Both the position numbers and the translations under genes were made by a program. Below, in pieces: positions 44,127 through 54,334 of a DNA stretch of 64,000 bases. The DNA is taken from assembly GCF_020524355.2 (NCBI RefSeq), contig NZ_CP129019.1, positions 2,852,001 to 2,916,000 of the forward strand. The letters run 5' to 3'. This DNA comes from Mesobacillus subterraneus. Lineage in GTDB: Bacteria; Bacillota; Bacilli; Bacillales; Cytobacillaceae. How positions within the stretch are numbered: the stretch's first letter is position 1; every line of letters starts with the position of its first letter. The notes below the pieces were generated by a model. That model was given only the letters and a program-made list of their open reading frames with translations, was not told where the DNA came from and searched no databases.

Positions 44127-44377
44127 AAAAGCAATGATGAAGAGTAGTACACTTGTTCAAGGCTTTTCAGAGAGTTTGTGGTAGGTGTAAACAAACAGCC
44201 TGACAATTGGAATGGACTTTTGAGCTTCTGGTTTGAACTTAAGTAAATCCAGGCGTATTCCTGCGTTAAAGGGATCCATGTTTCACTGAGGCATGGGCAG
44301 AGTGACTCATTCGTGAGTAATTAGGGTGGCAACACGGACCATTCGTCCCTAGAAATTAGGCGAATGGTCTTTTTTGT
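44127..44377 (+). ncRNA. T-box riboswitch of trpS
   Basis: The conserved T-box AGGGTGGCAACACGG is at 44323-44337. Its TGGC bulge would pair with the 3' end GCCA of tRNA-Trp, which has G73 in bacteria. The terminator arms GACCATTCG and CGAATGGTC, followed by six T, end the leader (44337-44377). TGG triplets at 44208-44210 and 44213-44215 are candidate tryptophan specifier codons; I cannot fold Stem I well enough to choose. Uncharged tRNA-Trp should favour the antiterminator and raise trpS expression. Confidence 0.92.
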
Positions 44378-44452
44378 GTTCTTTTTTCTTCTGTTTTTAC
44401 GTCAATTCAACCAAATTCAGACAGATTGAGAACAATATATATATATCTATAG

Positions 44453-45454
<1,002 letters not shown>

Positions 45455-45457
45455 GAA

Positions 45458-45494
45458 TAAAACGGAGCTGACAATGCGTCAGCTCCGTTTTATT
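45458..45494 (+). terminator. Terminator after trpS
   Basis: AAAACGGAGCTGAC and GTCAGCTCCGTTTT pair around AATGC; also usable for the convergent yjbA. Confidence 0.9.
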
Positions 45495-45504
45495 GTAATT
45501 GTTA

Positions 45505-46251
45505 TCAATTTACTTTAGGGCCGTGCTCCATTTCCCAAAGTTTTTCGAAAAAGGATTGACCTTTGATAATGTTTTCGCAAAACTTCTCGTGTTTATGTGA
45601 CCATCCAAACTTTGTCTCTTCATATAACTGTTCCCATACCTCTTCAAATCCAAGGCGTTGAATCTCTTCATATAATTCAGGTTTCCACTCTGTAAACCAG
45701 TAACGGACTTCAGCCACATTTTTTGAGGAACTCAATTGGTCCATGGCCATGAACAATAATTGTTTCAACTGTCTTTCTTTGCGTGTCAGCCCACTCATTA
45801 AATCTGGAGAAGGAGATAGGATATGGAAGTCCTTCAAAGCACTTTGATCATTGAATCCATATTGGATTGTATCCTGGTTTTCAATCATTTCGTACACCAG
45901 CTGTTCCTGGCGCGGAATAAGACGACTCTTTCGGATTGGGATATTATAACCGATTGTGTCAACAGCCAGTATACCAGTTCCATCGGAAACAACGAAACAG
46001 TAATCAAGCTGTGTACGTTCATGGTTTTTCCTCAAATATGCCTTACGGTAAATGTCATCCAGAAGCTGTTGAGGCAACTCTGATAAATCATTCTCAATGT
46101 AATTAAATAACAAATGGTCAATTTTAAGCAGTGGTACCTGGTCAAGCAGCTCTACTCCATCGTCCTTGCGCCATTCGTGGAAATGGCAGACATTATAACC
46201 GTTCTCTTCCCCTTCAAACCAGTTTACCCAGACATCATGAAGATACAACAT
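45505..46251 (-). CDS. yjbA: UPF0736 family protein YjbA
   Basis: A 248-residue predicted cytoplasmic protein. It starts [20 protein letters not shown] and ends with [12 protein letters not shown]. It matches the UPF0736/DUF3603 (YjbA) family by pattern and by position next to trpS. It is rich in aromatic and charged residues with no membrane segment. The function is unknown. Convergent with trpS. Confidence 0.87.
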   Translation of the reverse strand: MLYLHDVWVNWFEGEENGYNVCHFHEWRKDDGVELLDQVPLLKIDHLLFNYIENDLSELPQQLLDDIYRKAYLRKNHERTQLDYCFVVSDGTGILAVDTIGYNIPIRKSRLIPRQEQLVYEMIENQDTIQYGFNDQSALKDFHILSPSPDLMSGLTRKERQLKQLLFMAMDQLSSSKNVAEVRYWFTEWKPELYEEIQRLGFEEVWEQLYEETKFGWSHKHEKFCENIIKGQSFFEKLWEMEHGPKVN

Positions 46252-46332
46252 GATTTTTAACCCCTCACTTCAAGAAACTGTTTGTCCATCAGTATGGGCA
46301 TCACTAAGTAAAAATATTCCTTAAAAGGAAGA

Positions 46333-46566
46333 TCAATTTTCAGCATTATTGTGCGGCCAATAAATACTTAACCAAATGATACCAATTCCAGCCGGCAGCA
46401 AGTAGCACTCCACTCTCCGGGACACAAAAGCTAAATACTCATCCACACCGTGCCCAGCCACAATCATATTCAAATAAGCGATTGAACTGATTCCTCCTGA
46501 TACAGCCAGTCCAAAACCAATCGTCAAAACAAACAATCTAAAGATCATCAGATTGACTCTTTTCAT
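46333..46566 (-). CDS. Small membrane protein (77 residues), tentative
   Basis: A 77-residue ORF with hydrophobic segments near residues 8-35 (FRLFVLTIGFGLAVSGGISS) and 55-70 (LLPAGIGIIWLSIYW). The ribosome site is weak (no clear GGAG close to ATG 46566). No family recognised; the two-helix pattern with conserved-looking Gly makes a real gene plausible. It lies upstream of yjbA on the same strand. Confidence 0.5.
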   Translation of the reverse strand: MKRVNLMIFRLFVLTIGFGLAVSGGISSIAYLNMIVAGHGVDEYLAFVSRRVECYLLPAGIGIIWLSIYWPHNNAEN

Positions 46567-46758
46567 TGGAGAATTTCATATCCCACACTTTCCTCACCCC
46601 GGCCTGTCCATTTTTATCATATATATGAAGGAAGTTGGCGGGAAATTACTGAAAGCTGTTTTAAATGTACCTGACAAAAGAGACAACTACATGAAAAATT
46701 CAGCAGTGTCACATAGGAAAGATTCTGAGTATGTATTACTTTCTAACTTATATTAATT

Positions 46759-47332
46759 TCTTGTCCGAACCTGGGTTGATTTCGTACATTTTATGCGGTT
46801 CCCATCACTGTTCTGGTCAAGCCTGGGGTGACTTCAGACATTTCCAGCCATCCCAGTAGTTGTTTTGGCCGAACTTGGGGTGACTTCGGACACTTCCTGC
46901 CTTACCCGTGGTTGTTTTGACCGAACCTAGGACTACTTCAGACATTTCCGGCGATTCCAGTTGCTGTTTTGGCCGAACCTGGGGTGACTTCGGACACTTC
47001 ATGCCTTACCCGTGGTTGTTTTGGCCGAACCTAGGACTACTTCAGACATTTCCGGCGATTCCAGTTGCTGTTTTGGCCGAACCTGGGGTGACTTCGGACA
47101 CTTCCTGCCTTACCCGTGGTTGTTTTGGCCGAACCTAGGACTACTTCAGACATTTCCGGCGATTCCAGTGACTGTTTTGACCAAACCCGGGGCTACTTCA
47201 GACATTTCCTCCACTTCCAACCTTCTATTTTGACCGAACCTAGGGCTACTTCGGACATTTCCAGCCATCCCTTTAGTTGTTTTGACCGAACCCAGGGCTA
47301 AATCAGACATTTGCAATAGTTCCTAATCCCCC
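46759..47332. repeat. 52-bp tandem array (array B), about 11 units
   Basis: TTTTGGCCGAACC-type unit starts fall at 46863, 46915, 46967, 47019, 47071, 47123 and 47175 with exact 52-bp spacing; after one added base they continue at 47228 and 47280. Two diverged units precede, at 46759 and 46811. Arms TG(g/a/t)CCGAA and TTCGGACA form a short dyad in many units. Two unit subtypes alternate from 46863 to 47123 (CTTCGGACACTTCC versus CTTCAGACATTTCC), giving a 104-bp higher-order repeat. It lies between the 77-residue gene and the end of the appC gene. Confidence 0.95.
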
Positions 47333-47365
47333 TCTTACCTCACCCTCTGATAGAAAAATAGGCAA

Positions 47366-47399
47366 AATAAAAAATCTACCTTTGTATGGTAGATTTTTT
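47366..47399 (-). terminator. Terminator of the app operon
   Basis: AAAAAATCTACC and GGTAGATTTTTT pair around a short loop at the appC stop. Confidence 0.88.
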
Positions 47400-48306
47400 A
47401 ACGGCGTGATCTTGGATTCAATGCATCTTTTAAACCTTCACCAACGAAGTTGATTGACAAAATCGTGAGTGTGATGGCAAGGGCTGGTGGAATCCAGATC
47501 CACGGCTTTCCTTGTAATACGTCCGGCTCATTCGCGAACGCTAGCATGTTACCCCAAGATGGAATCTCGGAAGGTACCCCGAATCCCAGGAAGCTCAGTC
47601 CAGTTTCTGCGACTATCATAGAAGCAAACAGGATTGTTGCTTGTACGATGATGGTTGAAAGGACGTTTGGCAGTAAATGCTTTGTGATTACTTTGAATGG
47701 TGAGCATCCAATTGAGATTGAAGCAAGGATGTATTCATTTTCCTTCTCTGCTAAAATCTTGCTTCGGACTATCCTTGCTACCCCGCCCCAGCTCAGCAAG
47801 CTGATAACGATGATCAGGATGACAAGACCATTGATTTTACCGTGGAAAATTGTAGCTAAGACGATAACGAAAACAAGGAATGGGAAGTTCAAGACAAAGT
47901 CAGTAAAACGCATGAGCATGCTGTCAACGATTCCCCCGAAGTATCCTGCGATCGATCCTACAATTGTTCCAAAAAGGATGACAAATAGTGTACAGCTAAT
48001 TCCGACTAAGAGTGATACCCTTCCGCCGTATAACAATCTAGTAAAAACGTCACGCCCGTTTTTGTCCGTTCCCAGCCAGTGCTCTGCAGATGGCTTTAAG
48101 GACATTGAGCCAATGTTGATTTTTGTGATATCTGTAGTTGTAATGTATGGAGCCAGAAAAGAGACAATCATTACGAATAATAAAAAGATCAAGCTTGTCA
48201 TCGCCAATTTGTTTTTCACAAATTTTCTTCTAGCGATGGACCAAGGAGACATGCCTTTTTCCGGCTTCAGGTTTATCTGTGTATTATTTGCTGTAGAAAC
48301 TTGCAT
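47398..48306 (-). CDS. appC: App-type oligopeptide ABC transporter permease AppC
   Basis: A 302-residue permease with six membrane segments, an N-terminal cytoplasmic tail, DVFTRLLYGGRVSLLVG and the EAA loop ARIVRSKILAEKENEYILAS. ATG 48306 is preferred since GGAGG abuts the upstream ATG at 48312. It is the last gene of appDFABC, followed by a terminator and then array B. Confidence 0.92.
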   Translation of the reverse strand: MQVSTANNTQINLKPEKGMSPWSIARRKFVKNKLAMTSLIFLLFVMIVSFLAPYITTTDITKINIGSMSLKPSAEHWLGTDKNGRDVFTRLLYGGRVSLLVGISCTLFVILFGTIVGSIAGYFGGIVDSMLMRFTDFVLNFPFLVFVIVLATIFHGKINGLVILIIVISLLSWGGVARIVRSKILAEKENEYILASISIGCSPFKVITKHLLPNVLSTIIVQATILFASMIVAETGLSFLGFGVPSEIPSWGNMLAFANEPDVLQGKPWIWIPPALAITLTILSINFVGEGLKDALNPRSRR

Positions 48307-48317
48307 AGCCATCCTCC

Positions 48318-49283
48318 TTAATCAAGCCTGATCCTTGGATCAACAATTCCGTATAGTATATCTGCAACTAGGTTCCCAAAAAGTGTCAAGAATGAGAACA
48401 TCATTGTCAAGGTCATTAAGACTGGATAGTCCCTTTGGCTGACAGAGTTCAAGAATAATTGACCGATTCCCGGGTATGTGAAAATCGTCTCAGTGATGAT
48501 CGCTCCACCGACCAACGCTACGATATCAAATCCAAGGAATGTAATCAGCGGGATGATTGAATTGCGCAAAATATGCTGATTGTAAATTTTCTTTTCAGGT
48601 GTTCCTTTTGCTCGTGCCGTTCTTACAAAATCCTTACGGCTGTTTTCTATAATGTCATTACGCAGGAATTGCGTATAGCTTGCAGTACTCAATAAACCTA
48701 ATACAAGTGCTGGTAAGAATACATGATGAATTCTGCTTAGCCAATATGCAGCTGTACCTTCTGTTGTGGAAATATCCACGGAACCGTTTGAAGGGAACCA
48801 GCCCAATGTGAATGAGAAGAAATAGATTGCGAACACCCCTGCAACAAATGATGGCAGGGCCAGTCCAATGTAGTTAGCGGTACCTATAACGTTATCGCCA
48901 AGAGTATATGGCTTTCTTCCGGCATAAATACCCATGAAAAATGCAAGAATATAAGTGATGAAAATACTCGAAAAACCTAGGAATATTGTATTTGGCAAAC
49001 GTTCTCCAATGATATCACTTGCCGGGATTTTATAACGGGTTGATTTACCAAAATCACCCTGCATGAAGTTTGTTATCCAGGTAAAATATTGAATATGGAC
49101 AGGATCATTGTAACCAAGCTTCTCGCGCATCTCTTCTATGTATGCCGGATCCGTATTGTTCGGATCGATTTCCCCACTAAGTGAGTCCCCTGGCATAAGT
49201 TTCGCCAGGGAAAACACTACAATGGAGATAAGGAAAAGCATAGGAATCATGCCGAGTATGCGACGTAAACTGTATTTAAGCAT
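48318..49283 (-). CDS. appB: App-type oligopeptide ABC transporter permease AppB
   Basis: A 321-residue permease: N-terminal helix KYSLRRILGMIPMLFLISIVV, the loop LMPGDSLSGEIDPN, and the EAA-like segment RKDFVRTARAKGTPEKKIYNQ. Forms the channel with AppC. ATG 49283 follows AAGGAG by 7 bases. It lies 11 bases before appC and 37 after the binding protein. Confidence 0.92.
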   Translation of the reverse strand: MLKYSLRRILGMIPMLFLISIVVFSLAKLMPGDSLSGEIDPNNTDPAYIEEMREKLGYNDPVHIQYFTWITNFMQGDFGKSTRYKIPASDIIGERLPNTIFLGFSSIFITYILAFFMGIYAGRKPYTLGDNVIGTANYIGLALPSFVAGVFAIYFFSFTLGWFPSNGSVDISTTEGTAAYWLSRIHHVFLPALVLGLLSTASYTQFLRNDIIENSRKDFVRTARAKGTPEKKIYNQHILRNSIIPLITFLGFDIVALVGGAIITETIFTYPGIGQLFLNSVSQRDYPVLMTLTMMFSFLTLFGNLVADILYGIVDPRIRLD

Positions 49284-49320
49284 ATGCATTCTCCTTAACT
49301 GAGTAGGTGGGATTTAATGA

Positions 49321-51042
49321 TTATTGCTTGATCCACCATTCATGAGGTGAGTTAGTGCCTGAAACGTCAATTTTTAGGCCTTGTACACGTTTTGCAACAG
49401 CCATTACTTCTTCTAGCTCAAGAATTGGAAGTGCAGGCACTTCTTCGTTGAAAATCTTCTGCCAGTCAGCATATAGCTTTGCACGCTTTTCAGTATCAGT
49501 TCCTACTACTTCTAGATCAACAGCATCTTCAAGAAGTTTTTGAGCATCATCATTTACCCAACGTGGGTAGTTCCAAACAGATTCAATTCCCCAAAGTGGT
49601 AGTGGATCTGGATCTGTACCAGTTCCCCATCCGCCGTAGAATACTTCAAGAGCTGGATCGTCTTTTTCAAGTTGATCATAGTAAAGGTTAACGTCAGTCA
49701 TTTGAAGCTCAGACTTCAAACCAACTTCTTCCCAGTACTGAGTCATAGCTTTTGCACGTGCTTCGAAAGTCGGGTTGCCAGTAGCATAGTGAGAGAACTT
49801 AACTGTGAACTTCTCACCTTTAGGATCTTCACGGAATCCGTCTCCATCCTTATCTACATAACCAGCTTTATCAAGGATTTCTTTTGCTTTTTCAGGGTTG
49901 TACTCGTATTGTACAGGCATATCTTTGTTATCTGCAGCAATCCAGTGTGCAGATGGAATCGGACGGTTAAGTGGCTGTCCTAGTCCGCTGAAGAAAGCTT
50001 TTACCCATTCTTCACGGTTGATTGCGAAAAGCATAGCCTGACGCAATTCTTTGCTTGCATACTTGTCTTTATCCATTACGTTTTTCTTGCCATCGTATTT
50101 ACCAAGTTTGAAACCGATGTAGTAGTAAGATAAGCCAGGAGATTTTACTACTTCAACATTATCAAGCGCTTCGATTTCAGGAAGAACTGTTGGGTGGAAT
50201 GGAGTCATGTCAAGCGTTCCATTTTTAAGTTCTCCAGTTGTTAGAGAAGAATCGATAACTTTAACGACGATCTTATCTAAGTGAGGAGCGCCTTTCCAGT
50301 AGTTCTCGTTCTTAACTAGTTCTACTGATTCACCAGGGATAACCTTTGCAACTTTGAATGGACCAGTTCCTACAGGCTTAGTGCGAACCTGCTCAGAAGC
50401 AGCCATGTCTTTAGGTGCGATTCCTTCGAATTCCTTGCGAGAAAGAGGGTAAGCCCAAACGTTTTCAAGGTTGTTTACGCGAGCTTTGTCAAAAGTGATT
50501 TTCAAAGTATAGTCATCAACTACTTCAAGACCAGCAATTTTGTCAGCCTTTCCTTCGTTGAAATCCTTAGCACCTTCGATAGTATTAACGTTAGACCAAC
50601 GCTGGTGTTCTCCACCAAGAGTAGCGATTGTTTCGATAGCGAATACCCAGTCATTAACTGTAAGTTCTTCGCCATTGTGCCATTTTACGCCTTTTTCAAA
50701 AGTGAACGTGAATACTTTGTTGTCGTCAGTAGTCCAGCTAGCAATGTTTGGCTGGGCTTTAAGGTTTTCATCATAGTCGATCAATGCATCGTCGAAGAAT
50801 GCGATGATGTCATCGTCTCCGTCAGCATCGTAGAAGTTCCAGTTCAAAAGGCCTTTGAATTCAGAACTTAAAGCGTAAGTCAATGTACCGCCATCTTGCG
50901 GTCCTGTTTCTTCTGCTGCGTTGTCCTTGTCGTCTTCTTTCGGATCAGTTGTTGTCTTCTCTTTGTCTCCTCCGCTGCACGCAGCAAGGAATGTTGATAA
51001 AACCAATACTAGCATAGCTAGCCAAAGCAATGGTTTCTTCAT
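49321..51042 (-). CDS. appA: App-type oligopeptide-binding lipoprotein
   Basis: A 573-residue SBP family 5 protein. The lipobox is STFLAACSGG (Cys about 22), with an acidic linker, then DGGTLTYALSSEFKGLLNWN, FEKGVKWHNGEELTVNDWVF and KELRQAMLFAINREEWVKAF. It binds peptides for the AppBC permease. It is the third gene of appDFABC. In laboratory B. subtilis 168 appA is frameshifted; here the frame is intact. Confidence 0.93.
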   Translation of the reverse strand: MKKPLLWLAMLVLVLSTFLAACSGGDKEKTTTDPKEDDKDNAAEETGPQDGGTLTYALSSEFKGLLNWNFYDADGDDDIIAFFDDALIDYDENLKAQPNIASWTTDDNKVFTFTFEKGVKWHNGEELTVNDWVFAIETIATLGGEHQRWSNVNTIEGAKDFNEGKADKIAGLEVVDDYTLKITFDKARVNNLENVWAYPLSRKEFEGIAPKDMAASEQVRTKPVGTGPFKVAKVIPGESVELVKNENYWKGAPHLDKIVVKVIDSSLTTGELKNGTLDMTPFHPTVLPEIEALDNVEVVKSPGLSYYYIGFKLGKYDGKKNVMDKDKYASKELRQAMLFAINREEWVKAFFSGLGQPLNRPIPSAHWIAADNKDMPVQYEYNPEKAKEILDKAGYVDKDGDGFREDPKGEKFTVKFSHYATGNPTFEARAKAMTQYWEEVGLKSELQMTDVNLYYDQLEKDDPALEVFYGGWGTGTDPDPLPLWGIESVWNYPRWVNDDAQKLLEDAVDLEVVGTDTEKRAKLYADWQKIFNEEVPALPILELEEVMAVAKRVQGLKIDVSGTNSPHEWWIKQ

Positions 51043-51086
51043 GGTTTTCCCCCCAATTTCTTATATTTTTTTGTAAAATTATTGCC

Positions 51087-52073
51087 CTAGTAAAGGTGGC
51101 AAGCAACTCGGTGTCCTGGCTTCACCTCCTTTAAAGCTGGCTTCACTTGAGAACACTCTGCCATCGCAGCTGGACAGCGTGGATGGAATGGACATCCTGT
51201 AGGAGGGTTCAATGGACTTGGAACATCTCCTTCAAGTACAATCCTTTCCTTCTTCCTGCGCGGGTCCGGCATTGGAATGGCTGAGATTAAAGCCTGTGTA
51301 TATGGGTGGAGCGGCTCAGCATACATGCTGTTGCGGTCAGCAATTTCTACCATATTGCCGAGATACATTACGCCGATCCGGTCACTCATATGCTTAACGA
51401 CACTTAGGTCATGAGCGATAAATAAGAAAGTCAGGTCAAATTCCTTCTGAAGCTCTTTTAAAAGATTGAGAACCTGGGACTGCACCGATACGTCCAGTGC
51501 TGATACCGGCTCATCTGCAATGATAAGCTTAGGCCGAAGCGCCAGGGCCCTTGCAATGCCAATCCTTTGTCTCTGCCCGCCTGAAAATTCATGGGCATAT
51601 TTATAGTAAGCATCTTCAGGAAGACCAACTTTTGTCAATAAATCCATTACTTCATCTTTAAGTTCCTTCAGGCTTGCATTCTTGAAGTTCCTGATAGGTT
51701 CTGAAACAATGTCCCCGACCATTTGCATCGGGTTCAATGAAGCATACGGGTCCTGGAAGACCATCTGGATATCCTGGCGGATTGCCTGCAGTGTCTTGCC
51801 TCTTAGTTTGGTGATATCCTTGCCTTCAAAGATAATTTCTCCATCTGTTGCATTCAGCAGGCGGATGATCGTCCTGCCTGTTGTGGATTTACCGCAGCCT
51901 GATTCTCCTACTAGTCCCAATGTCTCACCCTTTTTAATTTCGAATGATACATCATCGACAGCCTTAACATTGCCGATTGTACGGCGGAAAAAGCCACCTT
52001 TTACAGGATAATAGGTTTTCAGATTCTTAATTTCCAGCAAATTCTCTTTTTCTACTAAAGTTGTATTGCTCAT
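51087..52073 (-). CDS. appF: App-type oligopeptide ABC transporter ATPase AppF
   Basis: A 328-residue ABC ATPase: Walker A GESGCGKST, signature SGGQRQRIGIARAL, Walker B LIIADEPVSALDVS, and the C-terminal CPFHPRCPAAMAEC cysteine cluster typical of peptide-importer ATPases. It pairs with AppD; the start overlaps the appD stop by one base. This intact gene is the best guide for the frameshifted paralogue at 58178. Confidence 0.94.
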   Translation of the reverse strand: MSNTTLVEKENLLEIKNLKTYYPVKGGFFRRTIGNVKAVDDVSFEIKKGETLGLVGESGCGKSTTGRTIIRLLNATDGEIIFEGKDITKLRGKTLQAIRQDIQMVFQDPYASLNPMQMVGDIVSEPIRNFKNASLKELKDEVMDLLTKVGLPEDAYYKYAHEFSGGQRQRIGIARALALRPKLIIADEPVSALDVSVQSQVLNLLKELQKEFDLTFLFIAHDLSVVKHMSDRIGVMYLGNMVEIADRNSMYAEPLHPYTQALISAIPMPDPRRKKERIVLEGDVPSPLNPPTGCPFHPRCPAAMAECSQVKPALKEVKPGHRVACHLY

Positions 52074-53095
52074 TATGCCTTAACTCCTTCTTTTGGCATA
52101 CTTGCTTCATATAGAATGCACGCCACTTCATGTCCTTGCTCGACTTCTCCAAGCTGTGGAGTGATGCTTGTACACTCTGGCATCGCTTTTGGACAACGGT
52201 TTGCGAATCGGCAACCAGTTGCCGGCATATTCTTAAGTGAAGGGACAATACCCTTGATTGAGCTTAATTCTTCTTTTTCCTCATCCATTTTCGGAATGGC
52301 ACCCATCATCAGTTCTGTATAGGGATGCTTTGGATTATAGAAAAGTGTATCGACATCAGCTCGTTCAACGATCCGGCCAGCATACATGACAATGACTTCA
52401 TCACACATCTCAGCGACAACGCCAAGATCGTGGGTGATCATGATGACTGACATATCATTTACTTCCTGGATGCTCTTTAGCAAGTCCAGTATTTGGGCTT
52501 GTACAGTTACATCCAATGCTGTCGTTGGCTCATCCGCAATCAGGAGCTTCGGCTGATTAGCGATTGCCATCGCGATCATAACCCTTTGCCTCATTCCCCC
52601 GGAAAGCTGGTGTGGATATTCATCCACGATTTTCTCTGGTCTAGATATACCAACGCTCTTCAGCAGCGCAACACTTTTTTGCCTAGCTTCTGCTTTTGAG
52701 ATTTTCGTATGGTTGAACAATACTTCCTGCAGCTGGAAGCCGATTGTGAACACTGGGTTCATCGATGTCATCGGTTCCTGGAAGATCATCGAGATATCGC
52801 GCCCGCGGATTTTATTCATTTCCTTTTCGGACATCTTTTCCAGGTGGACTCCTTCGAAAATGATTTCCCCGCTCCGAATTTTCCCAACCCCTTTTGGCAG
52901 GAGCTGCATGACTGAAAGGCTCATAACCGATTTACCGCACCCTGATTCGCCAACAACCCCGACAATTTGCCTTGGTTTGACAGCAAAACTGACCTTGTCT
53001 ACAGCATTATAAAATTCACCATCGATATCAAAAGCTGTTTCAAGGTTCTTGACTTCTAACAAAGGTGCTTCTTTATGTATTGAATAGTTGCTCAT
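52073..53095 (-). CDS. appD: App-type oligopeptide ABC transporter ATPase AppD
   Basis: A 340-residue ABC ATPase: Walker A GESGCGKSVMSL, signature SGGMRQRVMIAMAI, Walker B LLIADEPTTALDVT, and a C-terminal CRFANRCPKAMPEC cluster. It is the first gene of the operon, so the promoter should lie in the AT-rich 53100-53220 region. It pairs with AppF. Confidence 0.94.
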   Translation of the reverse strand: MSNYSIHKEAPLLEVKNLETAFDIDGEFYNAVDKVSFAVKPRQIVGVVGESGCGKSVMSLSVMQLLPKGVGKIRSGEIIFEGVHLEKMSEKEMNKIRGRDISMIFQEPMTSMNPVFTIGFQLQEVLFNHTKISKAEARQKSVALLKSVGISRPEKIVDEYPHQLSGGMRQRVMIAMAIANQPKLLIADEPTTALDVTVQAQILDLLKSIQEVNDMSVIMITHDLGVVAEMCDEVIVMYAGRIVERADVDTLFYNPKHPYTELMMGAIPKMDEEKEELSSIKGIVPSLKNMPATGCRFANRCPKAMPECTSITPQLGEVEQGHEVACILYEASMPKEGVKA

Positions 53096-53223
53096 TGGGA
53101 CACCTTCTCACATTTAAATAATAAAATATTCTGCAAATTCGATATATTTTAATAAAATGTTATTACAGATTTGTTACATTTGCAATACTTTTTTTTCAAT
53201 TGGGAAATTTATAAATTTTTTAA

Positions 53224-53258
53224 AACAACAAAAAACCCGGTATGACAGGGTTTTGTTA
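53224..53258 (-). terminator. Terminator after yjaZ
   Basis: ACAAAACCC and GGGTTTTTTGT in the minus direction form a hairpin just past the yjaZ stop. Confidence 0.75.
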
Positions 53259-53271
53259 GTATTGAAAATAA

Positions 53272-54056
53272 TTAAAATTTTAAAAACTTTGTAAATTCTT
53301 TAGAGGGAATGCTAAACGATGCTTTTTCAGAAAAATATCCATTCTGTTTGTATTGCTTCACAATTTCATAGCCAACTGCATAGCCGAGAAGGGCAGGCCG
53401 CCCCCCTAATCCAAACAAAATTTCATCATGCTGGCGGTCTTCCCTCTGGATCGAGAGCTTTTCTTCGACCTCTTTTGCCCAATACTCACTTAAAACTTTT
53501 GTCGAATATCGCCTACTCCACTCTCCTGTATATGTGTCACCGCAGTTTTCAGCCACAGCATGCTCGGCAAGACCTTCTAGAATAATTGAATCAAGGAGAG
53601 TGTATTCCGCTGGATTTTTCTTTTGTGCCCGCATCCTGCAAACATGGTGGTATTCGTGGACAAATAATGCTTCCAGTTCTTTCTCATCGTTTATCGGAGT
53701 CAGGAAGAGAAACATTTTATCAATAAAAGATAATCCTGATTTCCCTTTCCCTTCCCTCATTAACTTTGAATTCGCTTGATCCAGGGGAAAGATGAAGATT
53801 GGGATATCTGGTCCCTTCCATTTTGTTTTATACTTGTTGAAGATTTTTTCTGTCACTGACCAAAAGTTTCCTGACTCCAGCTCTTCCAGCGCCTTCCTCG
53901 ATCTGCTGTGCGGCTTGTACATGCCGAAGTTCTTTAAATAGCTGTAAATTTTTTTGGAATCAACATCACCTTCAAAATAATCAACCAGCTTTTCACATAC
54001 ACGGTATGGACTGTTGAATTCTGTTTCTAACCATGTATCAGTCCTGACTACCCCAT
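53272..54056 (-). pseudogene. yjaZ: DUF2268 zinc-protease-like protein YjaZ, frameshift near the start
   Basis: The body has the HExxH motif in FVHEYHHVCRMRAQKKNP and LDSIILEGLAEHAVAE with the second Glu, the DUF2268 putative Zn-protease pattern. Reading upstream of the Met at 53922, the frame stays open and family-like (VRTDTWLETEFNSPYRVCEK), but no start codon is in frame. A perfect site (GGAGG, 7 bases, ATG at 54056) gives ATG GGG TAG. Adding one G to that GGGG run joins both and yields 261 residues, the length of B. subtilis YjaZ. So either a real frameshift or a sequence error. Synteny: in B. subtilis yjaZ lies between fabF and appD. Confidence 0.8.
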
Positions 54057-54153
54057 CGCTCTCCCTCCGATGAATTCAATTTTTACAGCTATTTTATGAC
54101 AATAGCCGCCAATAGTTCTGGGATCAATTAATCATTTTAAAAAATTTCCCAAC

Positions 54154-54202
54154 ATCAAGAAAAGCGCAAGCGCCTTGGTCAGCCCCGACAAGCGCTGGAG
54201 CT
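54154..54202 (+). repeat. Dispersed hairpin element, left-end fragment (R8)
   Basis: AAGAAAAGCGCAAGCGCCTT through CAAGCGCTGGAG matches the left hairpin exactly and then stops. It lies in the gap before yjaZ. Confidence 0.85.
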
Positions 54203-54249
54203 TGATTAAGAAAACCCTTATTTTGAATTTTTTATAGGTTCGTAGTAAT

Positions 54250-54276
54250 AGAAAAAAGCCAGGTTTCCCTGACTCA
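54250..54276 (-). terminator. Terminator of the third app-like operon
   Basis: In the minus direction AGTCAGG and CCTGGCT pair around a GAAA tetraloop, followed by TTTTTT. Confidence 0.8.
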
Positions 54277-54334
54277 TTTTTAATATGATAATAAAACTTC
54301 AACATTCGAAAGTTATAAAAAAAGATTCATCCCA

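Noticed and set aside
46908..47301. Several plus-strand ORFs of 61-76 residues inside array B
   Set aside because: They are overlapping, near-identical readings of the 52-bp repeat, with no ribosome sites; the period is not a multiple of 3.
47450..48331. 293-residue plus-strand ORF
   Set aside because: It is antisense to appC, which has clear permease homology, operon context and a ribosome site.
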